A DNA stretch of 64,000 nt from Pseudomonas coleopterorum (GCF_900105555.1 NZ_FNTZ01000001.1:1-64000); one strand, 5' to 3'. Positions 34,267-43,270 are shown, counted from the first letter of the stretch. The notes: generated from the sequence alone by a model not told the origin. Made by a program: numbers and translations.

Positions 34267-35355
34267 TCAAACCCCGGCGCGGGGCACTACGATGGTGTCT
34301 TCGGGGTGCAGGCGCATCAGCATCGGCGAGCCGATCGGTGGCAGGCTCAGGTTGCCTTCGTGGTGGCTGGGCTGGCGCAGGCTGACCGTTGGGCCGCCGT
34401 CCAGGTCGACGAAAACCTTCAGGCTTTCGCCCTGAAAGACGATGTCGGCGACCCGCCCGCTCAAGCGGTTCCACTCAGGCCCGGCGCTGGCGCTGTCCAG
34501 CAGCAGCTTTTCCGATTGCAGCGCCAGGAACACATCGCCCGAAGCCGGGACCGGCCGGGTAGTGCGCAGCGGCGTGGCGCCCAGGGTCAAGCCGTTGTCC
34601 GCGCCGCGTTGCAAAGGCACCAGGGTGCTTTCACCGATGAAGCTGGCGACGAAGTCGTCCGAAGGGTGATCGTGCAGGCGGCGAGGGGTGTCGACCTGGA
34701 CCAGTTGCCCGCCGCGCATGATGGCGATGCGGTCGCTCATGGTCAGCGCTTCACGCTGATCGTGGGTCACGTAGATCATGGTCGCGCCCAGGCGCTTGTG
34801 CAGGGCGCGCAATTCGATCTGCATGGTTTCGCGCAGCTGCTTGTCCAGGGCCGACAGCGGCTCGTCCATCAAAATCAGTTTGGGCTCGAAGACGATGGCC
34901 CGGGCCAGGGCCACGCGCTGGCGCTGGCCGCCGGAAAGCGCTGCGATCGAACGCTCTTCGTAGCCGCCCAGTTCGACCGTGGCCAGCGCCTGCTTGACCC
35001 GGTCGCGGCTCTTGCTCGCGCTTTCGCCGCGGGCGCGCAACGGGAAGGCCACGTTCTCGCCCACGGTCATGTGCGGAAACAGGGCGTAGTTCTGAAACAC
35101 CACGCCGATCTCGCGCTTGTGCGGCGGCATCAGGGTGACGTTGCGCTCGCCGAACAGGATGTTGCCAGAGCTGACCCGGATGAAGCCGCCCAGGATGCTC
35201 AGCAAAGTGGTCTTGCCTGAGCCCGACGGGCCGAGCAACGACATGAACTCGCCGGCTTCGACCTTGAGGTTGACGTTGTCCAGCGCCTTGAGGCTGCCGT
35301 AGTGCTTGCTGACCTGGTTGACGCTGACCGATTCGAAACCTTCAGTGAAATTCAT
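34267..35355 (-). CDS. ABC transporter ATP-binding protein (PotA-like)
   Basis: A 362-residue ATPase of the spermidine/putrescine-type importer family. It has Walker A GPSGSGKTT, Q-loop FQNYALFPHMTV, signature LSGGQRQRVALARAI, Walker B LILMDEPLSALD, and a C-terminal TOBE domain (about 280-355: LSGRVADIVFQGESLKVFVDLDGG). ATG 35355 has GGAG eight bases upstream. It is separated from its permeases by the SSADH gene and two REP pairs, but strand and order indicate a single system. Confidence 0.92.
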   Translation of the reverse strand: MNFTEGFESVSVNQVSKHYGSLKALDNVNLKVEAGEFMSLLGPSGSGKTTLLSILGGFIRVSSGNILFGERNVTLMPPHKREIGVVFQNYALFPHMTVGENVAFPLRARGESASKSRDRVKQALATVELGGYEERSIAALSGGQRQRVALARAIVFEPKLILMDEPLSALDKQLRETMQIELRALHKRLGATMIYVTHDQREALTMSDRIAIMRGGQLVQVDTPRRLHDHPSDDFVASFIGESTLVPLQRGADNGLTLGATPLRTTRPVPASGDVFLALQSEKLLLDSASAGPEWNRLSGRVADIVFQGESLKVFVDLDGGPTVSLRQPSHHEGNLSLPPIGSPMLMRLHPEDTIVVPRAGV

Positions 35356-35409
35356 CTGTGGTGCTCCAAGAGATCAAGAATGTCGTTTCGGGAGGGTGTC
35401 AGGGGCGGC

Positions 35410-35482
35410 CTCTTCGCGGGCAGAGACCCGCTCCCACAAAAGCGCGCACGCTGTCTGTGGGAGCGGGTCTCTGCCCGCGAAT
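35410..35482. repeat. REP pair between SSADH and ATPase genes
   Basis: Forward (35410-35439) and reverse (35454-35482) elements with the GGGCAGAGACCCG core variant form an inverted pair within the 151-bp gap. Confidence 0.85.
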
Positions 35483-35506
35483 GAGGCCCGTCATGACACC
35501 CCGCCT

Positions 35507-36967
35507 TCACCCCAACCCGCCGATATGCCAGGCCTTCACTTCGAGGAATTCATCCAGGCCGTACTTGGAACCCTCGCGGCCGGTACCCGATTGCTTCATG
35601 CCGCCGAACGGCGCCACCTCCATGGAAATGATCCCGGTGTTCAAGCCCACCATGCCGAACTCCAGGCGCTCGCCCACGCGCCAGGCCCGACGCATGTCCT
35701 GGGTGAAGTAGTAGGCGCCCAGGCCGTAGGGCGTGGCGTTGGCCAGTGCCAGGGCTTCTTCTTCGGTATGGAAGCGGAACAGCGGCGCCACCGGGCCGAA
35801 GGTTTCCTCACCGGCCAGCAGCATGTCGGCGTTGGCCTCCAGCAACACCGTGGGCTGTACGTACAGGCCATCGTTTTGCGGCAACCCGCCGATGGCCACG
35901 GTGGCGCCTTTTTCCACCGCGTCGCCGATGTGGCGCGCCACCTTGTCCACCGCCGCGGCATTGATCAATGGGCCGATGGTCACCCCTTCGGCCAGACCAT
36001 CGCCAACTTTCAGCTCGGCCACGGCCGCCTTCAGGCGTTCGGCGAAACGGGCATAGATGCCGTCCTGCACCAGGATGCGATTGGCGCACACGCAGGTCTG
36101 CCCGGCGTTGCGAAACTTGCTCTGCATGACCCCGGCGATGGCCAGGTCCAGGTCGGCGTCGTCGAACACGATGAACGGCGCGTTGCCGCCCAGTTCCAGG
36201 CTCAGGCGCTTGATGGTCGAGGCGCACTGGCTCATCAACAGTTGGCCCACGCGGGTGGAACCGGTGAACGACAGCTTGCGCACGGCCGGGTTGCTGGTCA
36301 TTTCGCCGCCCACGCCTGCCGGCAGGCCGGTGAGCACGTTGAACACCCCCGCCGGAATGCCCGCGCGCTCGGCCAGCACCGCCAGGGCCAGGGCCGACAG
36401 CGGGGTCATCTCCGAGGGCTTGACCAGCACCGGGCAACCGGCGGCCAGGGCCGGGGCGCACTTGCGGGTGATCATGGCATTGGGGAAATTCCACGGGGTG
36501 ATCGCCGCGACCACGCCGATCGGTTGCTTGAGCACCAGAATGCGGCGGTCGGCGGTGGGTGAAGGAATGGTGTCGCCGTAGATGCGCCGGGCTTCCTCGG
36601 CGAACCATTTGACAAAACTGGCGCCGTAGGCGATTTCGCCGCGCGACTCGGTCAGGGGCTTGCCTTGTTCGGCGGTCATGATCAGCGCCAGGTCTTCCTG
36701 GTTGTCCATGATCAGCTGGTACCACTTTTCCAGGAGCTTGGCGCGCTCGGCCGCCGGCGCTTCGCGCCAGGTGGCGAAACAGGCTTCGGCCGCCGCGATC
36801 GCGCGTTGGGTTTCGGCGCCCTGCAGGGCCGGGACGTGGGCGATGGTGCTGCCATCGGCGGGGTTGGTCACCGCCAGGGTGGCGCCGTCATCGGCATTGA
36901 TCCACTGGCCGTTGGCGTAGGCCTGCTCGACGAGCAGGGAAGGGTCACGCAGTGAATGCTTCAACAT
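35507..36967 (-). CDS. gabD: Succinate-semialdehyde dehydrogenase-type aldehyde dehydrogenase
   Basis: A 486-residue NAD(P)-dependent aldehyde dehydrogenase of the GabD family. It has TPWNFPNAMITRKCAPALAAG, LELGGNAPFIVFDDADLD (general-base Glu), catalytic Cys in NAGQTCVCANRI, and EVAPFGGMKQSGTGREG near the C-terminus. GabD oxidises succinic (or glutaric) semialdehyde, the product of the GabT reaction encoded downstream. It lies between the ABC ATPase and the two permeases, so it is tied to the imported substrate. Because of paralogy it may prefer glutarate semialdehyde or another omega-oxo acid. Confidence 0.9.
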   Translation of the reverse strand: MLKHSLRDPSLLVEQAYANGQWINADDGATLAVTNPADGSTIAHVPALQGAETQRAIAAAEACFATWREAPAAERAKLLEKWYQLIMDNQEDLALIMTAEQGKPLTESRGEIAYGASFVKWFAEEARRIYGDTIPSPTADRRILVLKQPIGVVAAITPWNFPNAMITRKCAPALAAGCPVLVKPSEMTPLSALALAVLAERAGIPAGVFNVLTGLPAGVGGEMTSNPAVRKLSFTGSTRVGQLLMSQCASTIKRLSLELGGNAPFIVFDDADLDLAIAGVMQSKFRNAGQTCVCANRILVQDGIYARFAERLKAAVAELKVGDGLAEGVTIGPLINAAAVDKVARHIGDAVEKGATVAIGGLPQNDGLYVQPTVLLEANADMLLAGEETFGPVAPLFRFHTEEEALALANATPYGLGAYYFTQDMRRAWRVGERLEFGMVGLNTGIISMEVAPFGGMKQSGTGREGSKYGLDEFLEVKAWHIGGLG

Positions 36968-37112
36968 GATCAGGGTGCCTTTGCAGTCCGAACGATGGAC
37001 CTAGTGTAGAAATGTCCGCGCAGTGGCCGATGCCGAGATGGGGCACGCGGCGGGGCGTGGATGCTGAATTGCGGTGGGGTGGCGGCAGGCTGTGCTGGGG
37101 GGTGTCAGTGCT

Positions 37113-37200
37113 GGCCTCTTCGCGGGCAGAGCCCGCTCCCACAAAGGATCTCCAATAAAGCGCGGTTCATGTGGGAGCGGGCTCTGCCCGCGAAGAGGCC
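37113..37200. repeat. REP pair with perfect 31-bp inverted arms
   Basis: Positions 37113-37143 and 37170-37200 are exact reverse complements over 31 bp, each beginning or ending GGCCTCTTCGCGGGC, with a 26-bp loop. This lies eight bases after the PotC-like stop and can fold into a very stable stem, a likely transcription attenuator or RNA-protecting end. Confidence 0.9.
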
Positions 37201-37207
37201 GGATCAG

Positions 37208-38005
37208 TCACCCCTGCTTGTTCCGCCCAGCCACCACCACCAGAATCAGCGACGCCAGGATCAGGATCGAGCTGATCGCCGCGATCGTCGGGTCGATCTC
37301 GTCGCGCAATGCGGTGAACATGCGCTTGGTCAGGGTCTGGTTGTCGCCCCCGGAGATGAACAGCGCCACCACCGTTTCATCCAGCGACGTGATGAACGCG
37401 AACAGAGTTGCCGAGATCACGCTGGGCTTGATCTGCGGCAAGGTCACCGCCATGAACGCGCGAAAGCGGTTCATGCCCAGGCTGCGCGCGACCATTTCCT
37501 GGGACATGTCGAAATTGCGCAGCCCGGCCAGCAGGGCGATGATCACGTAGGGCAGGGCCAGCATGATGTGCGCCAGCACCAGGCCGGTCAGCGAACTGAT
37601 CAGCCCTACCCGCGCGTAGACGAAAAACACCCCCGCCGCGATCAGGATGATCGGCACCATCATGGGCAGCAGCAACACGATCTGCAGGGTGCGAATCACC
37701 TTCAGGCTCGAGTTGTTGATGGCGTAGGCCACGGCCATGCCGATCGGCAGGCTGACCGCCGTGGTCACCACCGCGGTGATCAGGCTGACCCGCGCCGCCG
37801 ACATCCACTCGGCGCTCTGGAAGAAGGCTTCATACCAGCGCAGCGACCATTCCTTGGGCGGGAACTGCAGAAAGCGCGCCTCGGAGAACGACATCGGCAC
37901 CACGATCAGCACCGGCACGATCAGGTACAGCAGAATCGCCGCGACCAGCACGGTGAACAGCACGTGCGACAGGCGGAGCTGGCGCAGGTAGGCAAGCGTA
38001 TTCAT
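37208..38005 (-). CDS. ABC transporter permease (PotC-like)
   Basis: A 265-residue inner-membrane permease with six predicted helices and the coupling-loop motif EMVARSLGMNRFRAFMAVTLPQI (in two overlapping runs), as in PotC-type subunits. ATG 38005 overlaps the stop of the upstream permease by one base (TGATG). It forms the second half of the permease dimer that works with the ATPase at 34267 and the binding protein at 39210. Confidence 0.93.
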   Translation of the reverse strand: MNTLAYLRQLRLSHVLFTVLVAAILLYLIVPVLIVVPMSFSEARFLQFPPKEWSLRWYEAFFQSAEWMSAARVSLITAVVTTAVSLPIGMAVAYAINNSSLKVIRTLQIVLLLPMMVPIILIAAGVFFVYARVGLISSLTGLVLAHIMLALPYVIIALLAGLRNFDMSQEMVARSLGMNRFRAFMAVTLPQIKPSVISATLFAFITSLDETVVALFISGGDNQTLTKRMFTALRDEIDPTIAAISSILILASLILVVVAGRNKQG

Positions 38006-38925
38006 CAGCGTGCTCCCAGGATGCGTTCGATGGGGATGAAGCGGTTGATGCCCCAGAAGATCAGGAACACCACGAACAACAGCACCAGGCCCACCGCACT
38101 CGCGGCGCCCCAGGCGTGATAGAGCTCGACGTTGCGCTGCACCAGCATCGACACCAGGATGGTGCGGCCACCGCCCAGCAGTTCAGGGGTGATGAAGAAG
38201 CCCAGGCAGATCACGAAGACCAGGATGGAACCGGCCATCACACCGGGCGCGGCCATGGGCAGGAACACCCGACGAAAGGTGTAGAAGGGTTTCGCCCCCA
38301 GGCTCTCGGAGGCCTGCATCAGGTCTTGCGGGATCTTCTTCATCACCGAATACAGCGGCAGCACCATGAACGGCAGCATCACGTGCAGGGTGCCGATCAC
38401 CGTGCCGGTGGTGTTGTGCATCATGTTCAACGGCTGGTCGATGATGCCCAGGTCCAGCAGTGTCTGATTGACCACGCCGCGCCGTTGCAGCAACACCAGC
38501 CAGGCGTAGGAGCGCACCAGCACGCTGGTCCAGAACGGCAGGATCACGCAGATCAGAATCAGGTTGGCCCAGAAGCCATGCAGGCGCGAGGCGGCGTAGG
38601 CGATGGGAAAGCCCATGACGATGGACAACAGGGTCACGATCAGGCTGATCTTGAACGTCAGGTAGAAGGTGTCCCAGTAGATGCGTTCTTCGAAGATGCG
38701 CGCGTAGTTGGCCAGCGAGAAGCCTTCTTCGGTCTGCACCGACTGGAACGCCAGCCAGCACATCGGCAGGATCAGCAGCACCACCACCATGAACAACGCC
38801 GGGGCGAGCAGCAGCAACATCGAGGTGTTTTCCCGACGCTCCTCGCGTACCAGGGCATCGGCATTGCTTGCCGGTGGCTCACGGTGGGCGTCGGGCAGGG
38901 ATTTGGCGAGATAGGCGTTGGACAT
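38005..38925 (-). CDS. ABC transporter permease (PotB-like)
   Basis: A 306-residue inner-membrane permease with a ~40-residue cytoplasmic N-terminal extension before the first helix (MLLLLAPALFMVVVLLILPM) and the EAA-type loop QASESLGAKPFYTFRRVFLP. I chose ATG 38925, which has AGGA nine bases upstream, over GTG 38940. The topology and the pairing with the next gene match PotB in spermidine/putrescine-type importers. Confidence 0.92.
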   Translation of the reverse strand: MSNAYLAKSLPDAHREPPASNADALVREERRENTSMLLLLAPALFMVVVLLILPMCWLAFQSVQTEEGFSLANYARIFEERIYWDTFYLTFKISLIVTLLSIVMGFPIAYAASRLHGFWANLILICVILPFWTSVLVRSYAWLVLLQRRGVVNQTLLDLGIIDQPLNMMHNTTGTVIGTLHVMLPFMVLPLYSVMKKIPQDLMQASESLGAKPFYTFRRVFLPMAAPGVMAGSILVFVICLGFFITPELLGGGRTILVSMLVQRNVELYHAWGAASAVGLVLLFVVFLIFWGINRFIPIERILGAR

Positions 38926-39107
38926 GGAACGATTCCTCACGGCCGAGCGCCGGTGGACCAGCGCAAGCAGCTTGTTGTCGGTCGGTCAGGGCGACCCTCA
39001 GGGTTCAATGTACCGACAAGCCAAAGAACGAAGCGGGCTTAAACGGCCCGCGCGCAAGTGGTTTGTTTCGTATTGAGGGCGGGCGACAGCAGCAACTGCG
39101 TTGGCCC

Positions 39108-39195
39108 CTTCGCGGGCAGAGACCCGCTCCCACAAAAGCACGCACGCTGTCTGTGGGAGCGGGGCGGGCGGCGAGCCCTCTGCCCGCGAAGAGGC
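39108..39195. repeat. REP pair between binding-protein and permease genes
   Basis: A forward element (39108-39136) and a reverse long-variant element (39151-39195) lie in the 284-bp gap after the binding-protein gene, within the same minus-strand operon. Confidence 0.85.
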
Positions 39196-39209
39196 CCGCC
39201 CTGGCACCG

Positions 39210-40262
39210 CTACTTCTTCTGCACAAACGAGAGCCAGCGCTCTTCAGCCTTCACCCCTTCCTGGGACGCCCACCACTTCGCCGACAGCAGTGCCTGACGG
39301 GAGATGTTCTGCGGCGACGACGGCAGCTTGGCCGCGCGCTCGGCGGGAATGGTGCCGGTCTTGAAGGCTTCCGGGTTCAGCGGGCCGTAGTCGATGATCA
39401 TCGGCAGGGCTGCCTGCAACTTGGCATCGATGGCCTCGTTGACGAACTTCATCGCCGCCGCCTTGTGCGGTGTGCCCTTGAGCACGCACAGCGAGTTGGT
39501 TTCCAGCACGCCCTGGTTGTAGTCGAACGCCACCGGCGCACCGTCGGCCTGCACGGCCGTGATGCGGCCATTCCAGGCCTGGATCATGTCCACTTCACCA
39601 TCGCTGATCAGCTGCGCCGACTGCCCGCCCGAGGTCCACCAGGTGGCGATATGCGGTTTGATTTCCTCGAGTTTCTTGAAGGCGCGCTCCACGTCCAGCG
39701 GATACAGTTTGTCGGGCGCCACACCGTCAGCCATCAGGGCAATTTCGAGGGTAGGGCGCGGCAGGTTGCGCAGCGAGCGTTGTCCGGGAAACTTCTTGGT
39801 GTCCCAGAAATCCGCCCAGGTCTTGGGGACGTTTTCGCCCTTGAAGGCATCGGTGCGGTAGGCCAGCACGGTCGAGTAGCTGATGTAGCCCACGGTGTAG
39901 TCGTCTTTTAGCTCCGCCGGAAGCTGCGCGGCATTGGGGATCAACGCTGGGTCGAGCTTTTCGAACAGGCCTTCGGCTTCGCCGCGCAGGCAGTCGCCGG
40001 TGGGCAGGTCGACCACGTCCCAGCTGACCTTGCCGCTTTCCACCTGAGTCTTGATGATCGGGTAGGCCTTGGGCGAACTGTCCTGCTTGAGGGTCAGGCC
40101 CAGCTTCTTGGCCGCCGGCTCCAGGATCGCCTTGCTCTGGGCTTCCTGGTAGGCGCCGCCCTGGGATACGAAGGTGATGTCCTCGGCCCAGGCCTGCCCG
40201 AAGGCGCCGACCAGCAAAGCCAGGCCGGTCAGTTTGAATGCGCGCAGCGTCATCGATGTCAT
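39210..40262 (-). CDS. ABC transporter periplasmic substrate-binding protein (PotD-like, operon leader)
   Basis: A 350-residue exported binding protein with a signal peptide ending FGQAWA before EDITFVSQGGAYQEAQ. It belongs to the polyamine/GABA-type family 1 proteins and is paralogous to the protein at 22795. I chose ATG 40262 (MTSMTLRAFK), which has GGAG eight bases upstream; the frame continues upstream without signal. It heads the set SBP-permease-permease-SSADH-ATPase-GabT, comparable with the GABA/5-aminovalerate AgtABCD systems of pseudomonads, although gene order differs. Ligand is inferred from context only. Confidence 0.91.
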   Translation of the reverse strand: MTSMTLRAFKLTGLALLVGAFGQAWAEDITFVSQGGAYQEAQSKAILEPAAKKLGLTLKQDSSPKAYPIIKTQVESGKVSWDVVDLPTGDCLRGEAEGLFEKLDPALIPNAAQLPAELKDDYTVGYISYSTVLAYRTDAFKGENVPKTWADFWDTKKFPGQRSLRNLPRPTLEIALMADGVAPDKLYPLDVERAFKKLEEIKPHIATWWTSGGQSAQLISDGEVDMIQAWNGRITAVQADGAPVAFDYNQGVLETNSLCVLKGTPHKAAAMKFVNEAIDAKLQAALPMIIDYGPLNPEAFKTGTIPAERAAKLPSSPQNISRQALLSAKWWASQEGVKAEERWLSFVQKK

Positions 40263-40344
40263 GTACAGGACTCCCGAAAGTTGGCAGGTTGGAGGCGCGA
40301 GACGGTTGTCATGCGGTCGCTCTGCAGGACCTTGGGTATCCAAT

Positions 40345-40354
40345 TTACCGGTAA
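40345..40354. promoter_or_regulatory. Palindrome TTACCGGTAA upstream of the ABC/amine operon
   Basis: This perfect 10-bp palindrome lies about 85 bp before the binding-protein start in a 225-bp spacer with low coding signal, and may be an operator or part of the promoter. Function is unproven. Confidence 0.35.
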
Positions 40355-40455
40355 CGCTGTACTGCAAACGGTCACAAATTCGCGTCGAGGAAGCGTTTTA
40401 TTGCAAAAACGCAGGGCTGCGCAGCACATTCTGCAGCGCGGTGGCAGCACGCCCG

Positions 40456-40479
40456 CCAGCCGGGCCACCACCCGGCTGG
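40456..40479. terminator. GC-rich hairpin after gspD
   Basis: CCAGCCGGG (40456-40464), loop CCACCA and CCCGGCTGG (40471-40479) form a perfect 9-bp stem just downstream of the gspD stop. No T-run follows on the minus strand, so efficiency is uncertain. Confidence 0.5.
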
Positions 40480-40487
40480 TTCTGTTG

Positions 40488-42758
40488 CTACAGCGGTTTG
40501 ATCAGCTGCAATTGCTGGCGGTAATCGTCCGTCACCTGGCGTGCCTGACTGTTGCTGGTGACGACCCTGGGCGTGATCAGCACGATCAGCTCCGTGCGGT
40601 TCTTGCTCTTGCTGGTGTTGCCGAACAGCCAGCGCAAGCCGGGCACCCGGCCCAGGTAAGGCACGGCCGAGACGGTATCGCTGTTGTCCTGCTTGATCAG
40701 CCCGCCGAGCAGCACCGTCTGCCCGCTCTGCACCGCGACCTGGGTGGACACCGAGCGCGTGGAAATCCGCGGGTTGCCATTGCTGTCCGCACTGCCGTTA
40801 TTGTCGGCATCGCTGACCTGCTGCTGGATGTCCATGTACACCAGGCCACCGGGATTGATCCGCGGCACCACGTCGAGAATTACCCCGGTCTGGATGTATT
40901 CCACACTGCTCAGGGTAGTGTCCGAGGTGTTGGTATTGACCGTGGTCTGGCTGATCGGGATGTTGTCGCCGACCTGGATCTGTGCCTGCTGATTGTTCAT
41001 CACCACCAGCGAAGGCGCCGACAGCACCTGGGTACGGCCGCTGGTTTCCAGGGCATGCAGGGCAAACTGCAGGTTGCTGCTGACGAACGAGTAGAACAGC
41101 GAATCGGCGGCGCCCAGCCCGGCACCACCGCCGCCCAGCGCGCCCTGGCTGCCTGCGGTGTTGGCCACGGTGGTGCTGCCGGAGTTGCCCGCCAGCCGGC
41201 CCAGGTACCACTGCACGCCCAGATCCAGCTCGCCGCTGAGGCTGACTTCCAGGATGCGCGTCTCGATCTGCACCTGCATCGGCGCATTGTCCAGGCGCTT
41301 TATCGCCGCTTCGATCTCGGCCCACTGCGCCGGACGGGTGCGGATCAGCAACTGGTTGCTGCTTTTTTGCGCCGTGATGCGAGTGCTTTCATCCAGGCTC
41401 TTGGCCGTACCCGATTCGGCACCGGCAGTGCCGCCTTCCAGACCACCCTCGTCGGTGGTTTCGTCCATACCTTCTTCGCCGCTGTCCTCCTCGCCGTCCT
41501 GCACCTGGCTCTGCAGGTTGCCGTTGCCCTGGCCCTGACCCATGCCGCCCATGCCGGTGGACGCAGTGCCGCCCATGCCGCCGTTACCGTTGAGTGACGA
41601 CAGCGAGCGCGTGCGCAGCCCCGGCGCCACCTTGGCGGCGCTGTCGTCCTTGATCTGGCCGTTGCCGTAGATCTGCCGCAGGTACTTGGCCAGGTCCGTG
41701 GCCTTCATGTTGCGCACGTCGTAGACGTACATCTGCGGCTCGTTGCCGCCGCCCTCGTCGATAGTGTGAATCCAGTCACCGACTTCGCTCAGGTACTGCG
41801 GCTGCGAGGAAATCGCCACCACCGAATTGGTCCGCTCGATGGGCAGGAAACGCACCATGCCTGCCAGCGGCATACCGCTGTCGGGGCCGAACATCTTCTG
41901 CAGTTCGGGCATCAGCTCGCCCACGGTGGCCCGTTGCAGGCCATAGACGCCGATGGACATGCCCTTGAGCCAGTCCACATCGAAGGTGTCGATGGTGTCC
42001 TGGTAATTGGCCAGCTCATCCGGGGTACCCGCCAGGCTCAGCACGTTGCGCGCCGGGTCCACCAGCAGGAAGGCGTTGTCGCGGGCGAACGGCTTGAGCA
42101 GTTTCTGCATCTCGGTGGCCGAGATATAGCGCAGCGGGAACAGACGCGCCGACAGCCCGCTGGACGGCTTGGACACGGGCATCTGCGGCACCAGCTTGCC
42201 GGCCACGGCCTGGTTCGACGGCAGGATGACGTAGCGGTCGCCCTGGCGAATCATGGCGTTGTCGGTCCAGGACAGCAGGGTCTCCAGAATCGACAGCGCC
42301 TGCTGCTTGTTCACCGGTTGTGAGGTGGAAAAGCTGACGTTGCCCTTCACACCCTGGGCGATGCTGTAGTTCTCGTGCAGCAGGTCGCCCATCACGCTGT
42401 TGATCACCGCCTCGATGGGCTGGTCGGTGAAGTTGAACACGATGTCGCCACTGGTTTGCGCGGTCCCCTTGGGCGTATTGGCCGCCGGCGCAGGGCCGCG
42501 GACGAACGTCTGATTGCCCCGCGTGATCTGACGGCGCGCGGCAGTAGTGGCCGCTGGCGTCGTCGGGCTTGCGGTGGCTGCAGGCGGATCGACCATCGCC
42601 GTGCGTTGCGAACCGGTGCCGTTCAATGCTTCCTGCATCAGCGCCGGGTCGTTTTCGAAAGGCTCGGGGGTGGAGGCGCAGCCCGCAAGGGCGACGGCGG
42701 TGGCCAGGCACAGCAAGGGGCTGCGCAGACGGGAGAGTTCAGGGTAGCGATCGTTCAT
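40488..42758 (-). CDS. gspD: Type II secretion system secretin GspD
   Basis: A 756-residue outer-membrane secretin. It has a lipoprotein-like signal (VALAGCASTPEPF), then N0-N3 repeat domains (about 125-530) and the C-terminal secretin barrel with VQIETRILEVSLSGELDLGVQW and QTVLLGGLIKQDN. The N3 domain is interrupted by a ~70-residue Gly/Met/Gln-rich then acidic insertion (about 445-515). ATG 42758 overlaps the previous gene's stop (ATGA). It is the last gene of the gsp operon, whereas in most systems gspC and gspD come first. Confidence 0.95.
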   Translation of the reverse strand: MNDRYPELSRLRSPLLCLATAVALAGCASTPEPFENDPALMQEALNGTGSQRTAMVDPPAATASPTTPAATTAARRQITRGNQTFVRGPAPAANTPKGTAQTSGDIVFNFTDQPIEAVINSVMGDLLHENYSIAQGVKGNVSFSTSQPVNKQQALSILETLLSWTDNAMIRQGDRYVILPSNQAVAGKLVPQMPVSKPSSGLSARLFPLRYISATEMQKLLKPFARDNAFLLVDPARNVLSLAGTPDELANYQDTIDTFDVDWLKGMSIGVYGLQRATVGELMPELQKMFGPDSGMPLAGMVRFLPIERTNSVVAISSQPQYLSEVGDWIHTIDEGGGNEPQMYVYDVRNMKATDLAKYLRQIYGNGQIKDDSAAKVAPGLRTRSLSSLNGNGGMGGTASTGMGGMGQGQGNGNLQSQVQDGEEDSGEEGMDETTDEGGLEGGTAGAESGTAKSLDESTRITAQKSSNQLLIRTRPAQWAEIEAAIKRLDNAPMQVQIETRILEVSLSGELDLGVQWYLGRLAGNSGSTTVANTAGSQGALGGGGAGLGAADSLFYSFVSSNLQFALHALETSGRTQVLSAPSLVVMNNQQAQIQVGDNIPISQTTVNTNTSDTTLSSVEYIQTGVILDVVPRINPGGLVYMDIQQQVSDADNNGSADSNGNPRISTRSVSTQVAVQSGQTVLLGGLIKQDNSDTVSAVPYLGRVPGLRWLFGNTSKSKNRTELIVLITPRVVTSNSQARQVTDDYRQQLQLIKPL

Positions 42759-43270
42759 GGTGTGGTTACGTTTGGAAGGGTGATGGCGGGGGCCTTCGAT
42801 GGCGGCGGAAGGCGTAGCACGGGAAGGCTCAGCTGTTGGCTCTGGCCCTGATGCAGGAAGGTGGCGGTTTGTGGCGTGACGCTGGTCAGCGTCCAGCCGT
42901 TGTCCAGCGTGCTGCCCACGGCCAGCTTGAGCGTGCGCTGGTTGGCCAGGCGCAGCAGCGCCCACTGGGCCTGACCGTCGATGATCACGCCGCTCAGGCG
43001 GATGCCGGCCAGGGAGGTGGCCTGGCTCTTGCCGGTGGCCGCATCGGGCTTGCGGTCGGGGCTGAACATCGATTGCTGCCAGGTCAGGGCCAAGGTGTTT
43101 TCAGGCAGCGCCGCCAGGCTGACGGGCTTGGCGGCGGGCGGTTGTTCATGGGGATGGCTGGCGGGCAGCCAGTCGACGGTCCGGCCGGCGCCCAGCAACA
43201 GGCTGCTGGCCACGCCGATCAGCACCGCCGCCGTCGCCAGCAGGGTCAGGCCTACGCTACCCAGCTTCAT
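42755..43270 (-). CDS. GspC-like inner-membrane subunit of the type II secretion system
   Basis: A 171-residue bitopic protein. It has an N-terminal membrane helix (VGLTLLATAAVLIGVASSLL), a Pro-rich periplasmic linker, and a small beta domain (LSGVIIDGQAQWALLRLANQ, VGSTLDNGWTLTSVTPQTAT) that resembles the GspC HR domain or PilP. It lacks the PDZ domain of longer GspC proteins. It overlaps gspM and gspD by 4 nt on either side. By position it couples the inner-membrane platform to GspD; an annotation as GspN would be the main alternative. Confidence 0.75.
   Translation of the reverse strand: MKLGSVGLTLLATAAVLIGVASSLLLGAGRTVDWLPASHPHEQPPAAKPVSLAALPENTLALTWQQSMFSPDRKPDAATGKSQATSLAGIRLSGVIIDGQAQWALLRLANQRTLKLAVGSTLDNGWTLTSVTPQTATFLHQGQSQQLSLPVLRLPPPSKAPAITLPNVTTP

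Noticed and set aside
40488..42965. Extended GspD start at 42965
   Set aside because: The extra 69 residues overlap the GspC-like gene and precede the lipoprotein signal; the start at 42758 fits the 4-nt overlap.
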